Assembly (NCBI GenBank): GCA_024636405.1 | Contig: JAGXHC010000028.1 | Span: forward strand, 1 to 22,316 | Source: Sulfitobacter sp. | GTDB lineage: Bacteria; Pseudomonadota; Alphaproteobacteria; Rhodobacterales; Rhodobacteraceae | Direction: 5' to 3' | Length of the DNA: 22,316 nt | Shown here: positions 7,276 through 16,915 of the stretch, in pieces | Numbering within the stretch: position 1 is the first letter of the stretch | Layout: the number at the start of each line of letters is the position of its first letter | Program-made: the position numbers and the translations under genes | Notes under the pieces: model-generated | What the model was told of the DNA's origin: nothing | Databases searched by the model: none | Seen by the model: only the letters and a program-made list of their open reading frames with translations

Positions 7276-7283
7276 TGCAGCGA

Positions 7284-7889
7284 TCAGCGGTTGACGGACA
7301 GCCTTGACTTGCCGACATCAAACAGACTGTTGGGCAAGTTTCCACCGGTCTGCAGATCCCCAAGCACAACTGTTGTCTGGCTGCCATTCCCATCGTTGAT
7401 GATCCACTGACGCAATTCCACCGGATTGGCGGTGAACTTCATCTGGATACTGCCATATTCGGGATGTGCAGGGTCTTGTGCCGTGACAATGGTTGCCGTG
7501 CCGTCATACTTGTGGCCCGTCACCATCCGGGCACGACCCAGATCGACATTCTGGTCGAGGATGATCGACAGCGGTGTCTTTGACAGCGGGTATGTTTCCG
7601 CCGGCTGGTTCGATTTTTTATCATAGATCACCACCGTATTACTGCCAGCGATAACCAAAGATGAATCCGGCGGGTTGTATTCAAACCGCACGCGACCGGG
7701 GCGTTTGATGAAGATCGTTCCTGTGCTGATTGAACCATCATCATTGATCTGGGTAAATTCACCCTTGGCTGTTTGCATCTTGTTCAGATAGCCGGAAATT
7801 TCGCCAAGCGGCAGTTGTTGCGCGGCAACAGCCAGCGGCGTCAGTGCCGTCAGCGCAATGGCCAGTACAGCAGATTTGAAATGTCGCAT
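7284..7889 (-). CDS. lolA: outer-membrane lipoprotein carrier protein LolA
   Basis: A 201-residue periplasmic protein. Seen: a Sec signal peptide with hydrophobic core and probable cleavage near residue 23 (AVAA-QQ), then the LolA pattern: GEFTQ near residue 43, a RPGRVRFEY segment near 63-71, and 'VVIYDKKSNQ' leading to the 'PLSKTPLSIIL' helix. Known: LolA accepts lipoproteins released by LolCDE and carries them across the periplasm to the outer membrane. Length matches the family. It lies 184 bp downstream of ftsK on the same strand, a gap large enough for its own promoter, and that gap contains a notable direct repeat. An AGGA is present upstream with a rather long 9-base spacing. Confidence 0.92.
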   Translation of the reverse strand: MRHFKSAVLAIALTALTPLAVAAQQLPLGEISGYLNKMQTAKGEFTQINDDGSISTGTIFIKRPGRVRFEYNPPDSSLVIAGSNTVVIYDKKSNQPAETYPLSKTPLSIILDQNVDLGRARMVTGHKYDGTATIVTAQDPAHPEYGSIQMKFTANPVELRQWIINDGNGSQTTVVLGDLQTGGNLPNSLFDVGKSRLSVNR

Positions 7890-7960
7890 GTGTTGTCGTC
7901 CTATTTGTTTGCCTTCTAGGCAGACATAATATGCCCGGCGCTGATATGCGATATCATGGT

Positions 7961-7989
7961 GCGGTTATCTGCCTACGCGGTGATCTGCC
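7961..7989. promoter_or_regulatory. tandem 13-bp direct repeats upstream of lolA
   Basis: GCGGTTATCTGCC (7961-7973) and GCGGTGATCTGCC (7977-7989) differ at one base and are 16 bp apart start to start. They lie about 72-100 bp upstream of the lolA start in the ftsK-lolA gap. A nearby palindrome, GATAT-GCG-ATATC, sits at 7943-7955, between the repeats and a TATTAT -10-like hexamer on the minus strand. The layout fits an upstream activator or repressor region for lolA; the regulator is unknown. Confidence 0.4.
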
Positions 7990-8073
7990 GCCAGGAACAT
8001 ACAACCAAGGTGTGCCAATGCAAAAGTCGGCCCCTTGCCCGAAGCCAACTGAATCTGCAATGCAAAGTTCCAA

Positions 8074-10977
8074 TCAGCCTTGTTCGGGGATCAAAATTTC
8101 GCGCTTTCCCACGTGGTTTGCAGGGGAAACCAACCCTTGGTCTTCCATCTGCTCCACCAGTCGCGCAGCCTTGTTATAGCCGATGGCAAGCTTGCGCTGA
8201 ATATAGGAGGTGGAGCATTTGCGGTCCTTGATCACCACCTGCACCGCCGTATCGTAAAGCGCGTCTTCGCCATCGGTATTGCCGCCAAGTCCCAGCACAG
8301 CATCAATGCTGCCTTCCTGATCATCCGGCGGGCCCTCGACCACCCCGGAAACGTAATCGGGGGCGCCGTAAGCCTTGAGGTGGTTGACGATCTCTTCGAC
8401 TTCCTCGTCGCTGACAAACGGACCGTGACAGCGCGTGATCTTGGCGCCTCCCGCCATGTAAAGCATGTCCCCCATACCCAAAAGCTGTTCGGCACCCATT
8501 TCGCCAAGGATGGTACGGCTGTCAATTTTGGACGTGACCTGAAAGCTGATCCGCGTCGGAAAGTTCGCCTTGATCGTGCCGGTGATCACGTCCACGGAAG
8601 GTCGCTGCGTTGCCATGATCAGGTGAATGCCAGAAGCGCGCGCCATCTGTGCCAAACGCTGAATGCACGCTTCAATTTCTTTGCCCGCAACCATCATCAG
8701 GTCGGCCATCTCGTCCACGATTACAACGATATAGGGCAATGCTACGGGCTTGAATTCATCGGTCTCAAATATCGGCTCGCCCGTATCTTCGTCAAACCCG
8801 GTCTGCACAGTGCGGCTGAACATTTCGCCTTTGGCCAGTGCTTCGCGGACGCGGCCGTTGTAGCCTTCGATATTGCGCACGCCCATCTTGGACATCTTGC
8901 GATAACGCTCTTCCATCTCGCCCACTGTCCATTTCAGCGCGACAACGGCCTTTTTGGGATCAGTCACAACAGGAGAAAGCAGATGTGGGATGCCGTCGTA
9001 AACGGAAAGTTCCAGCATCTTGGGGTCGATCATGATCAGGCGACATTCTTCTGGCGTCAGCTTGTAAAGCAGCGACAGGATCATCGTATTGATTGCCACG
9101 GATTTGCCCGACCCGGTCGTGCCCGCAATCAACAGGTGCGGCATCTTGGCAAGATTGGCAACGACAGGATCGCCACCAATGTCCTTGCCCAGTGCCAGCG
9201 GCAGACGCATGGTGCTGTCGCCAAAATCACGCGCGGCAAGTATCTCGCGCAGGACAACCTTTTCGCGGGTCTCATTGGGCAGTTCAATCCCGATGACGCT
9301 GCGCCCCGGCACAGTGGAGACGCGGGCGGAGAGTGCGGCCATGGAACGCGCGATATCGTCGGCCAAGCCAATGACGCGGCTCGCCTTGAGGCCCGGTGCG
9401 GGTTCAAGTTCGTACATCGTCACAACCGGACCGGGCCGAACGGCCACGATCTCACCCTTTACGCCATAATCATCCAGAACGGATTCCAGCATCCGCGCGT
9501 TTTCCTCAAGCGCTTCGTCTGACAGGTGCAGGCGCTCAATGACTTCCGGGTTTTCCAGAAGGCTCAATGGAGGCAGCTCAAAACCGGGATGCGTATCCTC
9601 AAAAGTAAGGGTCGGCTGGGCCTCTGCGATGGCCTGGCGGGACTGGGGCACGGGTTTGCGTAACGGCTGCTGGACAACCTTGCGCGGTTCGGCCACGGGG
9701 ATGTGAATCGTGTCCGGCTCCGGCGCGGCTTGCAGCGGCAACGGCGCGTCATCGCTCTGGTCCTCGATCACGGCAGTCTGGTTGGATGCAAATATATTGC
9801 GGGTCGGTTGCGGCGTTGATGGCTGAAGCTTCGTCAGCGGCGGCTCGGACCGGGCGGCGCCGGTCAGCGGGGGCTCGGGCGGCAGGTGTACCTGCTTCGG
9901 TGCCGTGTTCAGAACAAGCGGTTCCGGCCCCCTTCCACGGCCTTTGGTAAGCGGTGCGGTGCTGGCGATTTGCACAGCGGTCGTGCTGCGTACACGGCTT
10001 TTGATCACATCGGCGATCTTGCTTTTGATACGGTCCTCGCCGGGAAACCCGTCAACCACAGCATCGCTGTAGGTTTCAACCAGCTCTTGTTCCGGCATGG
10101 AATCGGGGCGCTTGATCAGGCCCGGCATCCGCGCCAACAGGCCTGTTTTGGGTTCTACGGGATTGTGCAACATCGGCGGTGCAGCAACCGGAATCGATTT
10201 CCGCTGCGCCTGATTGTACGCCGCTTCGTCGAAAGCTGCGTTTTCCTCGGCCTCAACACGCAGACGTTCGCGACGGTCGGCGTGGCGGGCCCGAAGATTG
10301 TGCGCCGTCTCGACCGCTCCGCTGGCACCGCGCCCAAGCAAGCCCATCAGCCCCGCATACGCTATAATCACGCCGACGATCAGAAAGCGCGCAATCCGGG
10401 CCAGTTCCAGTCGATTGAAGCCTAAGACAAATGATCCCAGCGCCAAGATGGACAGCCCCATCAGAAGCGACATCAGCTTGACCGTGAAGGTTGATCCGAT
10501 TGGCAAAATGGTCAGCAGCGCGCCCATTACCGTGTCGCCGAACAATCCGCCCAGTCCAAAGCTGTGGGTGTGCAGCCATTCGGCACCCGGCGTCAGCGTC
10601 GCGGCATATATGGCGCCCAAAGCGACGGCGATCGGGGCGAAAATTACACGGCTGGCGGCGCGGCTTTCACCGCGGTGCAGCGCAAACCGAACGCCCCAGA
10701 CCAGCAGCACGATGGCAATGCCCCATGCACCCCAGCCAACGATCATGAACAAAGGCGCCGCGACGGAGGCCCCCAAACGGCCCATCCAGTTCTGGACAGT
10801 TGCATCGGTGGAAACCATCCAGTTTGGATCGTCGGGCGTGTAGCTGCCGATCAGCATTGCAGCCATGACACCCAGCATGATCAAGGTCAGACCCAGCAAT
10901 TCCTTGCCGCGCTTTTCGATCGCTTCAGCCATATTGCTGTCCAGCAATGGATCGCGTCCACGTGTCTGATATGCCAT
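8074..10977 (-). CDS. ftsK: DNA translocase FtsK
   Basis: A 967-residue FtsK. Seen: an N-terminal membrane domain with hydrophobic segments near residues 27-46, 73-98, 111-128, 148-186 (probably two) and 196-214; a long Pro/Gln-rich linker from about 262 to 470; a RecA-like motor with Walker A GTTGSGKS at 619-626 and Walker B IVVIVDE at 750-756; and a C-terminal gamma winged helix from about 905, including the '[20 protein letters not shown]' stretch. Known: FtsK anchors at the division septum and pumps DNA toward dif, reading KOPS with the gamma domain and activating XerCD. The ATG at 10977 follows AGGGA and sits 17 bp after the aminotransferase stop codon; upstream in-frame starts would lie inside that gene. 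Complete and unremarkable apart from the long linker. Confidence 0.97.
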   Translation of the reverse strand: MAYQTRGRDPLLDSNMAEAIEKRGKELLGLTLIMLGVMAAMLIGSYTPDDPNWMVSTDATVQNWMGRLGASVAAPLFMIVGWGAWGIAIVLLVWGVRFALHRGESRAASRVIFAPIAVALGAIYAATLTPGAEWLHTHSFGLGGLFGDTVMGALLTILPIGSTFTVKLMSLLMGLSILALGSFVLGFNRLELARIARFLIVGVIIAYAGLMGLLGRGASGAVETAHNLRARHADRRERLRVEAEENAAFDEAAYNQAQRKSIPVAAPPMLHNPVEPKTGLLARMPGLIKRPDSMPEQELVETYSDAVVDGFPGEDRIKSKIADVIKSRVRSTTAVQIASTAPLTKGRGRGPEPLVLNTAPKQVHLPPEPPLTGAARSEPPLTKLQPSTPQPTRNIFASNQTAVIEDQSDDAPLPLQAAPEPDTIHIPVAEPRKVVQQPLRKPVPQSRQAIAEAQPTLTFEDTHPGFELPPLSLLENPEVIERLHLSDEALEENARMLESVLDDYGVKGEIVAVRPGPVVTMYELEPAPGLKASRVIGLADDIARSMAALSARVSTVPGRSVIGIELPNETREKVVLREILAARDFGDSTMRLPLALGKDIGGDPVVANLAKMPHLLIAGTTGSGKSVAINTMILSLLYKLTPEECRLIMIDPKMLELSVYDGIPHLLSPVVTDPKKAVVALKWTVGEMEERYRKMSKMGVRNIEGYNGRVREALAKGEMFSRTVQTGFDEDTGEPIFETDEFKPVALPYIVVIVDEMADLMMVAGKEIEACIQRLAQMARASGIHLIMATQRPSVDVITGTIKANFPTRISFQVTSKIDSRTILGEMGAEQLLGMGDMLYMAGGAKITRCHGPFVSDEEVEEIVNHLKAYGAPDYVSGVVEGPPDDQEGSIDAVLGLGGNTDGEDALYDTAVQVVIKDRKCSTSYIQRKLAIGYNKAARLVEQMEDQGLVSPANHVGKREILIPEQG

Positions 10978-10994
10978 GCTCTTTTTCCCTCGTC

Positions 10995-12179
10995 TCAATC
11001 TGCGTACAAACAGTCGCGGATCGCTTCCAATCCGCGCGCCGTCTCGTCTTTTGGGGCTACAAGTGCGACCCGAATATATTTCTTGCCGGGGTTTTCGCCG
11101 TTCACGTCCTGCGCCAGATAACTGCCCGGCAGCACCCGCACGCCGGTTTGCTTCCACAGTTTCAGCGCCGCCGCCTCGTCGTCATCGACCGGCAACCACA
11201 GAAAAAACCCGGCTTTGGGGCTTTCGTAGCCCGCCACATTTCCAAGGATCCGGTCGGCGATCTGATATTTCTCGACATAAAGCGCACGGCTTGTCGCGAC
11301 GTGTTCATCGTCATTCCAGACGGCCGCCGCAGCGGCCTGCAACGGCAACGGCAACGGTGCCCCTGGATAGTTGCGCAATTGCTTGATCTCGCGGATCGTG
11401 TCCGCCCCGCTGGCCACGAAACCTGACCGCAGACCCGGCAGGTTCGAGCGCTTGGAAAGCGAATGAAAGATCACCACACGGTTGCGATCAGTGCCAAGGT
11501 CGTCGGCCACCTGCATCGCGCCGATTGGGGCTTCGCCGCGGTAAATCTCGGCATAGCATTCATCGGCGAAGATCAAGAAATCATGCTTTTCCGCAAGCGC
11601 GATCAACGTCTCCCAATAGGCCCGATCAGCCACCGCACCCTGCGGGTTGGCGGGCGAACAGATATAGGCGGCAGTGGTGCGGTTCAGCACATCTTCGGGC
11701 AGGCTGGCAAAATCGGGCAAATGACCGCTCTGCGCGGTCGCAGGGACCATGATTGGATCTGAATTGCCGGAAATCGCCGCGATCATGTAAACTTGGTAAA
11801 ACGGGTTGGGCATCAGAATCGCTGGTTTTTGACCATTCTTCGTCTCGGGACACAGCGCAATGACCGCGTTATAAAGCCCTTCGCGCGTGCCGTTCAGTGC
11901 CATCACTTCGTTTTCCGGGTCCATCTGAACGCCGTAGCGGCGGGCGATCCAGTCGGTTATGGCGCGGCGCAGTTCGGGTGATCCATCGTTGGGCGGATAG
12001 CTGTTAAAGCCTGCGGAATTGTCGGTGATGACCTGCGTGACCCAAGGGGGGAAGGCGTGTTTCGGCTCGCCGATGGTCATATGAATCGGCACACCTCCGC
12101 CGTCATGCACATCCAGCAATGCACGAAGGCGCGGCCACGCGTGGGCCGGAAGGTTCGAAAACCGGTCAGGAAACATCAT
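10995..12179 (-). CDS. PLP-dependent class I/II aminotransferase
   Basis: A 394-residue fold-type I aminotransferase. Seen: Asn178 in SPANPQG, Asp206 in FADECY, which contacts the PLP ring nitrogen, the Schiff-base Lys243 in [11 protein letters not shown], and Arg251 in GLRSGF nearby. All catalytic residues are present. Known: close relatives are annotated as aspartate or N-succinyldiaminopimelate aminotransferases (DapC-like); the exact donor and acceptor cannot be fixed from sequence. Start region: GTG at 12182 is followed by ATG at 12179 and 12176, with GAGG upstream; I chose the first ATG. It is followed at 17 bp by ftsK, so these two are probably co-transcribed. If it is DapC, the link to diaminopimelate would suit the cell-wall theme of neighbouring genes. 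Confidence 0.88.
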   Translation of the reverse strand: MMFPDRFSNLPAHAWPRLRALLDVHDGGGVPIHMTIGEPKHAFPPWVTQVITDNSAGFNSYPPNDGSPELRRAITDWIARRYGVQMDPENEVMALNGTREGLYNAVIALCPETKNGQKPAILMPNPFYQVYMIAAISGNSDPIMVPATAQSGHLPDFASLPEDVLNRTTAAYICSPANPQGAVADRAYWETLIALAEKHDFLIFADECYAEIYRGEAPIGAMQVADDLGTDRNRVVIFHSLSKRSNLPGLRSGFVASGADTIREIKQLRNYPGAPLPLPLQAAAAAVWNDDEHVATSRALYVEKYQIADRILGNVAGYESPKAGFFLWLPVDDDEAAALKLWKQTGVRVLPGSYLAQDVNGENPGKKYIRVALVAPKDETARGLEAIRDCLYAD

Positions 12180-12365
12180 CACTACTGCCTCAGGATCGGG
12201 ATCATTCGTGTCCCGTTTTGACCAAATTAGCCAAGCGGGCCGTCCACGTCCAGAAAAACCGGAACGTCATCAGCCGTTTGTGGCATTTCGGTCGTGATGG
12301 TAATCTGGCGGACGCTGTGTGCGGGCCGGGAGGCAGTCAAGCAGGAGGTGGACGTGGCAACGGCG

Positions 12366-13694
12366 TCAGTTCAGCGCCTCTTCAACGGCAACACCCAGCC
12401 GCAAAAGCTGCTCTTCCATGTCAGGCGGGCACATCAACATCAGCCCACACGACGCAGTCCCCGTTGGCAGGGTCAGCGCGCAAAGCCCCATGAGGTTGGC
12501 GATGCGTGTATTGCGCAACGTCAGCAGGTTTTCGGACAGGTAATAGTCATGATCTTGGATCAGCCGTTCCAGATTTGGCGGCAGAATCGGCGCTGTCGGC
12601 AAAAGCACGGCGTCATAGCCTGCAACCGCGCGGTCATAGCCCAGGCGGGCAACATCAAGCTTGGCCCACGCGGCCACGTAATCGGGGCCGGAAAACCCCT
12701 TGCCCAGCCGGAACCGCGCCAGAATTTCCGCGAACATCGCCTCCGGGTTCGCCTCGATTACATCGCGCCACAGGCCGTAAGCCTCTGTGGTGTAAAGACA
12801 ACTGCTAAGCGGCAAAGCCTCTGCGACTTCGGGCACCTCGATGTTTTCAACGACGGCACCCGCCTCTTGCAATCGCGCAATCGCGCTTTCAAAAGCCGCG
12901 GCCGGCTGTTCGCGAATATCATCGAATGCCCCGGTGCGCAGCACGGCAAAGCGTCGCCCCTCAAGCGCCGCATTGCCCAGATCAGCGGGCTTTGTCCCTT
13001 CAAGTGCGGCGAGCATCAGGCCCGCATCCTCGACAGAGCGGCAGATCGGGCCGACAGTGTCGAATTTCAGCGCCAATGGCACAACGCCCTCAAGCGACAG
13101 CCGACCGGAGGTGGTTTTCAGCCCAACCAGATCGTTAAACGCTGCCGGAATGCGCACTGAACCACCCGTGTCCGATCCTACCGCGGCCGCAGCCAGCCCA
13201 AAAGCGACGGATGCGGCGGCGCCCGAAGACGACCCGCCGGCAACGGCATCGGGATCGTTGATGGATGGCGGAGTGGCGGTGCTGGGATTGTGGCCCAAGC
13301 CAGAAAAGGCCAGTTCGCTCATATGGGTCTTGCCCAGACAGACAAGGCCCATGGCGGTCGCGTTGGCAAGCACGGTCGCGTCCATCTCAGGCACCCGGTC
13401 CTTGAGCAGGGCTGACCCCGCTTCCGTTGCGGTTCCGGCACTGTCGAACAGATCTTTCCAACTCACCGGAACGCCGTCCAACGGCGACAAGCGGTTGCCA
13501 GATTTGGCACGCCCCGCAGCGGCGGCGGCTTCGGCCAGCGCACGGTCGGAGGTGACGCGCGCATAAATACGGTCGCGCAATGGATGCGCGTCAATGGCGT
13601 CCAGATATGTCTGGCAAAGCGCTACCGGATCGATTGAGCCGCCCGCGATGCCACGCCCCAGATCCGCCGCCGTCATTTTCAGCCATTCCTGCAT
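12366..13694 (-). CDS. amidase signature family hydrolase
   Basis: A 442-residue amidase. Seen: the complete Ser-cisSer-Lys triad: Lys80 in VSWKDLFD, the cis-Ser155 opening GGSSSGAAAS, and the nucleophile Ser179 in GSDTGGSVR; the 24-residue Ser-Ser spacing matches the family. Known: amidase signature enzymes hydrolyse amides, including the GatA subunit of the tRNA amidotransferase. Here no GatB or GatC neighbour is visible, so a stand-alone amidase of unknown substrate is more likely. The ATG at 13694 follows AGGGG at 6-base spacing; a second ATG at 13676 is possible. It diverges from the UbiH-like gene across 88 bp, and the aminotransferase lies 186 bp downstream on the same strand. Confidence 0.88.
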   Translation of the reverse strand: MQEWLKMTAADLGRGIAGGSIDPVALCQTYLDAIDAHPLRDRIYARVTSDRALAEAAAAAGRAKSGNRLSPLDGVPVSWKDLFDSAGTATEAGSALLKDRVPEMDATVLANATAMGLVCLGKTHMSELAFSGLGHNPSTATPPSINDPDAVAGGSSSGAAASVAFGLAAAAVGSDTGGSVRIPAAFNDLVGLKTTSGRLSLEGVVPLALKFDTVGPICRSVEDAGLMLAALEGTKPADLGNAALEGRRFAVLRTGAFDDIREQPAAAFESAIARLQEAGAVVENIEVPEVAEALPLSSCLYTTEAYGLWRDVIEANPEAMFAEILARFRLGKGFSGPDYVAAWAKLDVARLGYDRAVAGYDAVLLPTAPILPPNLERLIQDHDYYLSENLLTLRNTRIANLMGLCALTLPTGTASCGLMLMCPPDMEEQLLRLGVAVEEALN

Positions 13695-13782
13695 CTTCGT
13701 CCCCTCTGGTGCGTCTATCCGCCGAACGGTAGCGACGGTTGCGCCCATGGACAATCCCCGCGCTTCACCCATATCAACGGTC

Positions 13783-15009
13783 ATGTCATTTGATACGGAT
13801 ATTGCAATCATCGGCGGCGGACTGAATGGTCCGGCACTTGCGTTGGCGCTGGCTGGCGCGGGTCTGCGGGTGACGTTGATCGATGCGCTGGATATCGAGA
13901 CGCGCAGCGATGTGGCGTTCGACGGGCGCTCTTATGCGCTGGCACTGACGTCAAAGCGTTTGCTGGAAGGCATCTCAATCTGGCAGGCGGTCGATGCCCA
14001 AGCGCAACCGATGCTTGAGATCAAGGTTACCGACGGACGTGCGGGACAAGGGCCATCCCCCTTCTTGATGCACTTTGACCACGCCGAGATCGAAGAAGGC
14101 CCCATGGGGTACATGGTGGAGGACCGGCACCTACGCCGGGCTTTGCTGACAGCGGTAGAGGCGTCTGACGGCATCACAAAAATGAACGCCACGCGGGTGG
14201 TGGCGCAACAGGCGGATCTGACCGGCATCACGCTGACTTTCAAGGATGGCAAAAGCCTGCGCGCCCGGTTGGCGGTTGGTGCAGACGGGCGCGAATCCGG
14301 TACTGCACAACGCGCCGGGATCAAACGTATCGGATGGTCCTACGGTCAAACAGCGCTGGTCTGTGCCGTCAAACATGAATTGCCCCATCACGGCATCGCG
14401 CACCAGTTCTTCATGCCGCCCGGCCCGCTTGCGATCCTGCCGCTGACCGGTGACAGATCGTCGATTGTCTGGAGCGAAAGTACCGCCAATGCGGCCGCAA
14501 TCAATGCGCTTCCTGATGCGGACTATCTGGACGTCCTGCGCCCACGGTTCGGCGACTTTCTGGGCCATATTTCGCTGGCCGGGAAACGCTATACCTATCC
14601 GCTGGGCCTCTCGCTGACACACGATATGATAGCCGCGCGCGTTGTCCTGCTGGGTGACGCGGCGCATGGGGTGCATCCAATTGCGGGTCAGGGACTGAAT
14701 GCGGGGTTGCGCGACGTGGCAGCGCTGGCCGAAGTTTTGGTCGACGCGTTGCGCCGGGGCGAAGACATTGGCAGCGCCACAGCGCTTGGACGTTATCAAC
14801 AGTGGCGAAGATTCGACAATACAGCGCTGGCCCTTGCGACAGACAGCCTCAATAGATTGTTTTCAAATGATAATCAGGTCGTTCGCATTGCACGCGATAT
14901 CGGCATGGCCGCATTAAACGCGGTGCCGGGCCTGCGCCGTGGCTTCATCCGAGAGGCGGCAGGGCTGACAGGCGAACTGCCACGATTGATGCAGGGGCGA
15001 GCGCTTTAG
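13783..15009 (+). CDS. UbiH/UbiF-family FAD-dependent hydroxylase (ubiquinone pathway)
   Basis: A 408-residue flavoprotein monooxygenase. Seen: the N-terminal dinucleotide fold IIGGGLNGPALALALA (9-24) ending in the acidic TLID, the DG-type motif GADGRESG (166-173), and the second FAD motif GDAAHGVHPIAGQGLNAG (291-308). Known: class A FAD hydroxylases of the UbiH/UbiF/UbiL group hydroxylate the aromatic ring during ubiquinone synthesis, and some alphaproteobacterial members act on more than one ring position. Which position this one uses is not readable. Neither the ATG at 13783 nor an in-frame ATG at 13747 has a strong ribosome binding site; 13783 gives the family's short leader before the FAD fold. 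Its 3' end converges on the Trm112-like gene. Confidence 0.88.
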   Translation: MSFDTDIAIIGGGLNGPALALALAGAGLRVTLIDALDIETRSDVAFDGRSYALALTSKRLLEGISIWQAVDAQAQPMLEIKVTDGRAGQGPSPFLMHFDHAEIEEGPMGYMVEDRHLRRALLTAVEASDGITKMNATRVVAQQADLTGITLTFKDGKSLRARLAVGADGRESGTAQRAGIKRIGWSYGQTALVCAVKHELPHHGIAHQFFMPPGPLAILPLTGDRSSIVWSESTANAAAINALPDADYLDVLRPRFGDFLGHISLAGKRYTYPLGLSLTHDMIAARVVLLGDAAHGVHPIAGQGLNAGLRDVAALAEVLVDALRRGEDIGSATALGRYQQWRRFDNTALALATDSLNRLFSNDNQVVRIARDIGMAALNAVPGLRRGFIREAAGLTGELPRLMQGRAL

Positions 15010-15088
15010 GGGTATGCCCAGGCCCTGCTTCATCGTTGAACCCTGCGCAAAGTCGCGGGATCAAGCCACCCGATGACCTATAAATGCG

Positions 15089-15274
15089 TCAGTCCAGCAC
15101 CCGTGCTTCATCCACCAGCATGACAGGAATGCCATTGCGGATCGGATAGGCCAGACCGGCGGCCTTGGAAACCAGCTCTTGCGCCTCGACATCGTATTTC
15201 AACGTCGTCTGCGTGCGCGGACAGATTAGCGCCTCCAGCATTCGGCGGTCAAAATGCACCTCTGCATCGCTCAT
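15089..15274 (-). CDS. Trm112/YcaR-like small protein
   Basis: A 61-residue protein with the Trm112/UPF0434 pattern: [16 protein letters not shown] at the N-terminus and [16 protein letters not shown] at the C-terminus. Known: eukaryotic Trm112 activates methyltransferases, and bacterial short relatives are proposed to help methyltransferases or other partners; function in alphaproteobacteria is not established. Only the CP cysteine is present, so no four-cysteine zinc site is formed. The start codon overlaps the stop of the LON-domain gene by four bases (ATGA), indicating translational coupling. Confidence 0.85.
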   Translation of the reverse strand: MSDAEVHFDRRMLEALICPRTQTTLKYDVEAQELVSKAAGLAYPIRNGIPVMLVDEARVLD

Positions 15275-15915
15275 TGCATCAACTCACCTTCCTGGCCGCC
15301 ACGCATCGAATATTCAATCAATGTGACCAAAGTCTCGCGGCGGGTGCAAAGTGACGGCGCCTCCAGAAGTGCCTGTTTATCCTCGGGATCAAAATCCAGC
15401 ATCATCGATAATGAGTTAATCAGCAATTCGTCATCAGCCTCTTTCAAGGTATCCCAATCCGCAGATAAATCGCGCGCGTCGAAATAACGACTGAGCAGGT
15501 TCAGAAAAGCGTCGCGGTGAAACCCGTCGTCTATCTCATCCTTGCCCAGATCCCTGTCAAACCCATCCCATGTGACGTCGCAGCGGCGGTAAGGCACAAA
15601 TCCTTCGACCTCTTTAGCCACGCGGAACCGCGACACCCCGCCAAGGGTTATCATATAACGACCATCCTCGGTTTCAGAGAATTGCGTGATGCGCCCAGCA
15701 CAGCCGATCCGTTGCAAACCGGGCCCATCGCGGCCCGGCACCTCATTGGGCTGAACCATTCCGATCAGCCGTCCAGGCGTCTTCAGCGCGTCTTCGACCA
15801 TCTGAAGGTAGCGCGGCTCAAAGATGTGCAGCGGCAACCGCGACCGGGGCAAAAGCAACGCACCGCCAAGCGGAAAGATCGGGATCGTATCTGGCAGCTC
15901 GGATTGCTTTATCAT
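15271..15915 (-). CDS. LON N-terminal substrate-binding domain protein
   Basis: A 214-residue stand-alone LON N-domain protein. Seen: the typical opening [30 protein letters not shown] at about residues 11-40 (IFPL, then LHIFEPRY), a GCAGRI beta strand, and '[15 protein letters not shown]'. There is no AAA+ or Ser-Lys protease domain. Known: such truncated LON-domain proteins are widespread in bacteria and are not proteases themselves; the domain binds unfolded protein or acts as an adaptor. It lies 27 bp downstream of the thioredoxin-TPR gene and overlaps the Trm112-like gene, forming an operon. The context suggests protein quality control, which is an inference. Confidence 0.88.
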   Translation of the reverse strand: MIKQSELPDTIPIFPLGGALLLPRSRLPLHIFEPRYLQMVEDALKTPGRLIGMVQPNEVPGRDGPGLQRIGCAGRITQFSETEDGRYMITLGGVSRFRVAKEVEGFVPYRRCDVTWDGFDRDLGKDEIDDGFHRDAFLNLLSRYFDARDLSADWDTLKEADDELLINSLSMMLDFDPEDKQALLEAPSLCTRRETLVTLIEYSMRGGQEGELMQ

Positions 15916-15942
15916 TGCCTTTTACCTAGTGCGCGCATCCCT

Positions 15943-16860
15943 TCAGGCAAATATCATTGAACTGAGTTTGCGACGTCCCTGCAGCACCACAGGATCATTT
16001 GGTTTAAGCGCATCGAAGACGGTAAAAAGCTGGCTTTTGGCCGCGCCATCGTTCCATTCCGCATCCCGGCGAAAGAGTTCAAGAAGTTGGGAAACCGCGC
16101 CTTCTGCGTCACCGTTTGCATAAAGCGCCTGCGCCAGATCAAATCGCGTCTGATTGTTGTCGGGGTTTGCCTCCACTGCGGCGGTCAGTTCGTCCACCGG
16201 ACCGGCGTCTCCCGCCTGACGGGCCAATTGCAACTGCGCGTGTGCGGCTTCAAGCTCAGGAGATTTGGAAATTTCAATCGGCGCGCCATTCAGGAACGCC
16301 TCTGCCTGATCCAGCTCGCCCATGGCGATATGCGCACGCACCAACCCGCCATATGCACCGGCGTGTTTATCATCCTCTCCCAGAATCGCGGCAAAGGTCT
16401 GGGCCGCGTCTGCCGCAGCGCCATCGGTCAGCATATCTTCGGCAGCCTCGACGGCTTCGGCCAACGCGTCACCGGGCGCTTCGCCGCCACCTGTCTTGAC
16501 CACCCGATCAACAAAGGCCTTGATCTCTGATTCCGGCTGCGCGCCCTGAAATCCATCAACCGGCTGCCCCTTGAAAAAGGCGTATACCGTCGGGATGGAC
16601 TGAATCTGAAGCTGGCCTGCGATGCCTTGGGCCTCATCAACGTTGACTTTGACCATCTTCACCGCACCTTTGGCCGCGCGCACGGCACTTTCCAACTGTG
16701 GGCCAAGCGTTTTGCAGGGGCCACACCAGGGCGCCCAAAAGTCGACGATCACCGGCGTGGTCTGGGATGCCTCAATCACATCGGCCATGAAGGCGGCTTC
16801 AGAACTGTCCTTGATCAGATCAGCGTCAGGGACAGAGGCGGTAAGGTTCAGGTCTATCAT
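15943..16860 (-). CDS. thioredoxin-TPR protein, YbbN/CnoX-like chaperedoxin
   Basis: A 305-residue cytoplasmic protein. Seen: an N-terminal thioredoxin domain (about residues 12-120) with active site WCGPCK at 45-50 (Cys46, Cys49) and the cis-Pro in QSIPTVYAF, then a helical TPR-like region to the C-terminus. Known: this architecture is that of YbbN/CnoX, a holdase that also protects client cysteines and passes clients to GroEL. E. coli CnoX lacks the CGPC pair, whereas some alphaproteobacterial CnoX proteins keep it and so retain reductase activity; this one has the intact pair. GAGGA precedes the ATG at good spacing. It heads the operon with the LON-domain and Trm112-like genes, 55 bp after xthA. 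Confidence 0.9.
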   Translation of the reverse strand: MIDLNLTASVPDADLIKDSSEAAFMADVIEASQTTPVIVDFWAPWCGPCKTLGPQLESAVRAAKGAVKMVKVNVDEAQGIAGQLQIQSIPTVYAFFKGQPVDGFQGAQPESEIKAFVDRVVKTGGGEAPGDALAEAVEAAEDMLTDGAAADAAQTFAAILGEDDKHAGAYGGLVRAHIAMGELDQAEAFLNGAPIEISKSPELEAAHAQLQLARQAGDAGPVDELTAAVEANPDNNQTRFDLAQALYANGDAEGAVSQLLELFRRDAEWNDGAAKSQLFTVFDALKPNDPVVLQGRRKLSSMIFA

Positions 16861-16915
16861 ATTATGGTCCTCGCTTGGTCGCGTTGGTCTCTATATGAGG
16901 GCGCGGGCATTGGAA

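Noticed and set aside
8080..9522. A 480-codon open frame antisense to the ftsK motor domain
   Set aside because: It is the shadow of the conserved FtsK frame, with no recognisable domain and no ribosome binding site.
12294..13160. A 288-codon open frame antisense to the amidase
   Set aside because: The amidase has a full catalytic triad on the other strand; this frame has a biased composition and no motif.
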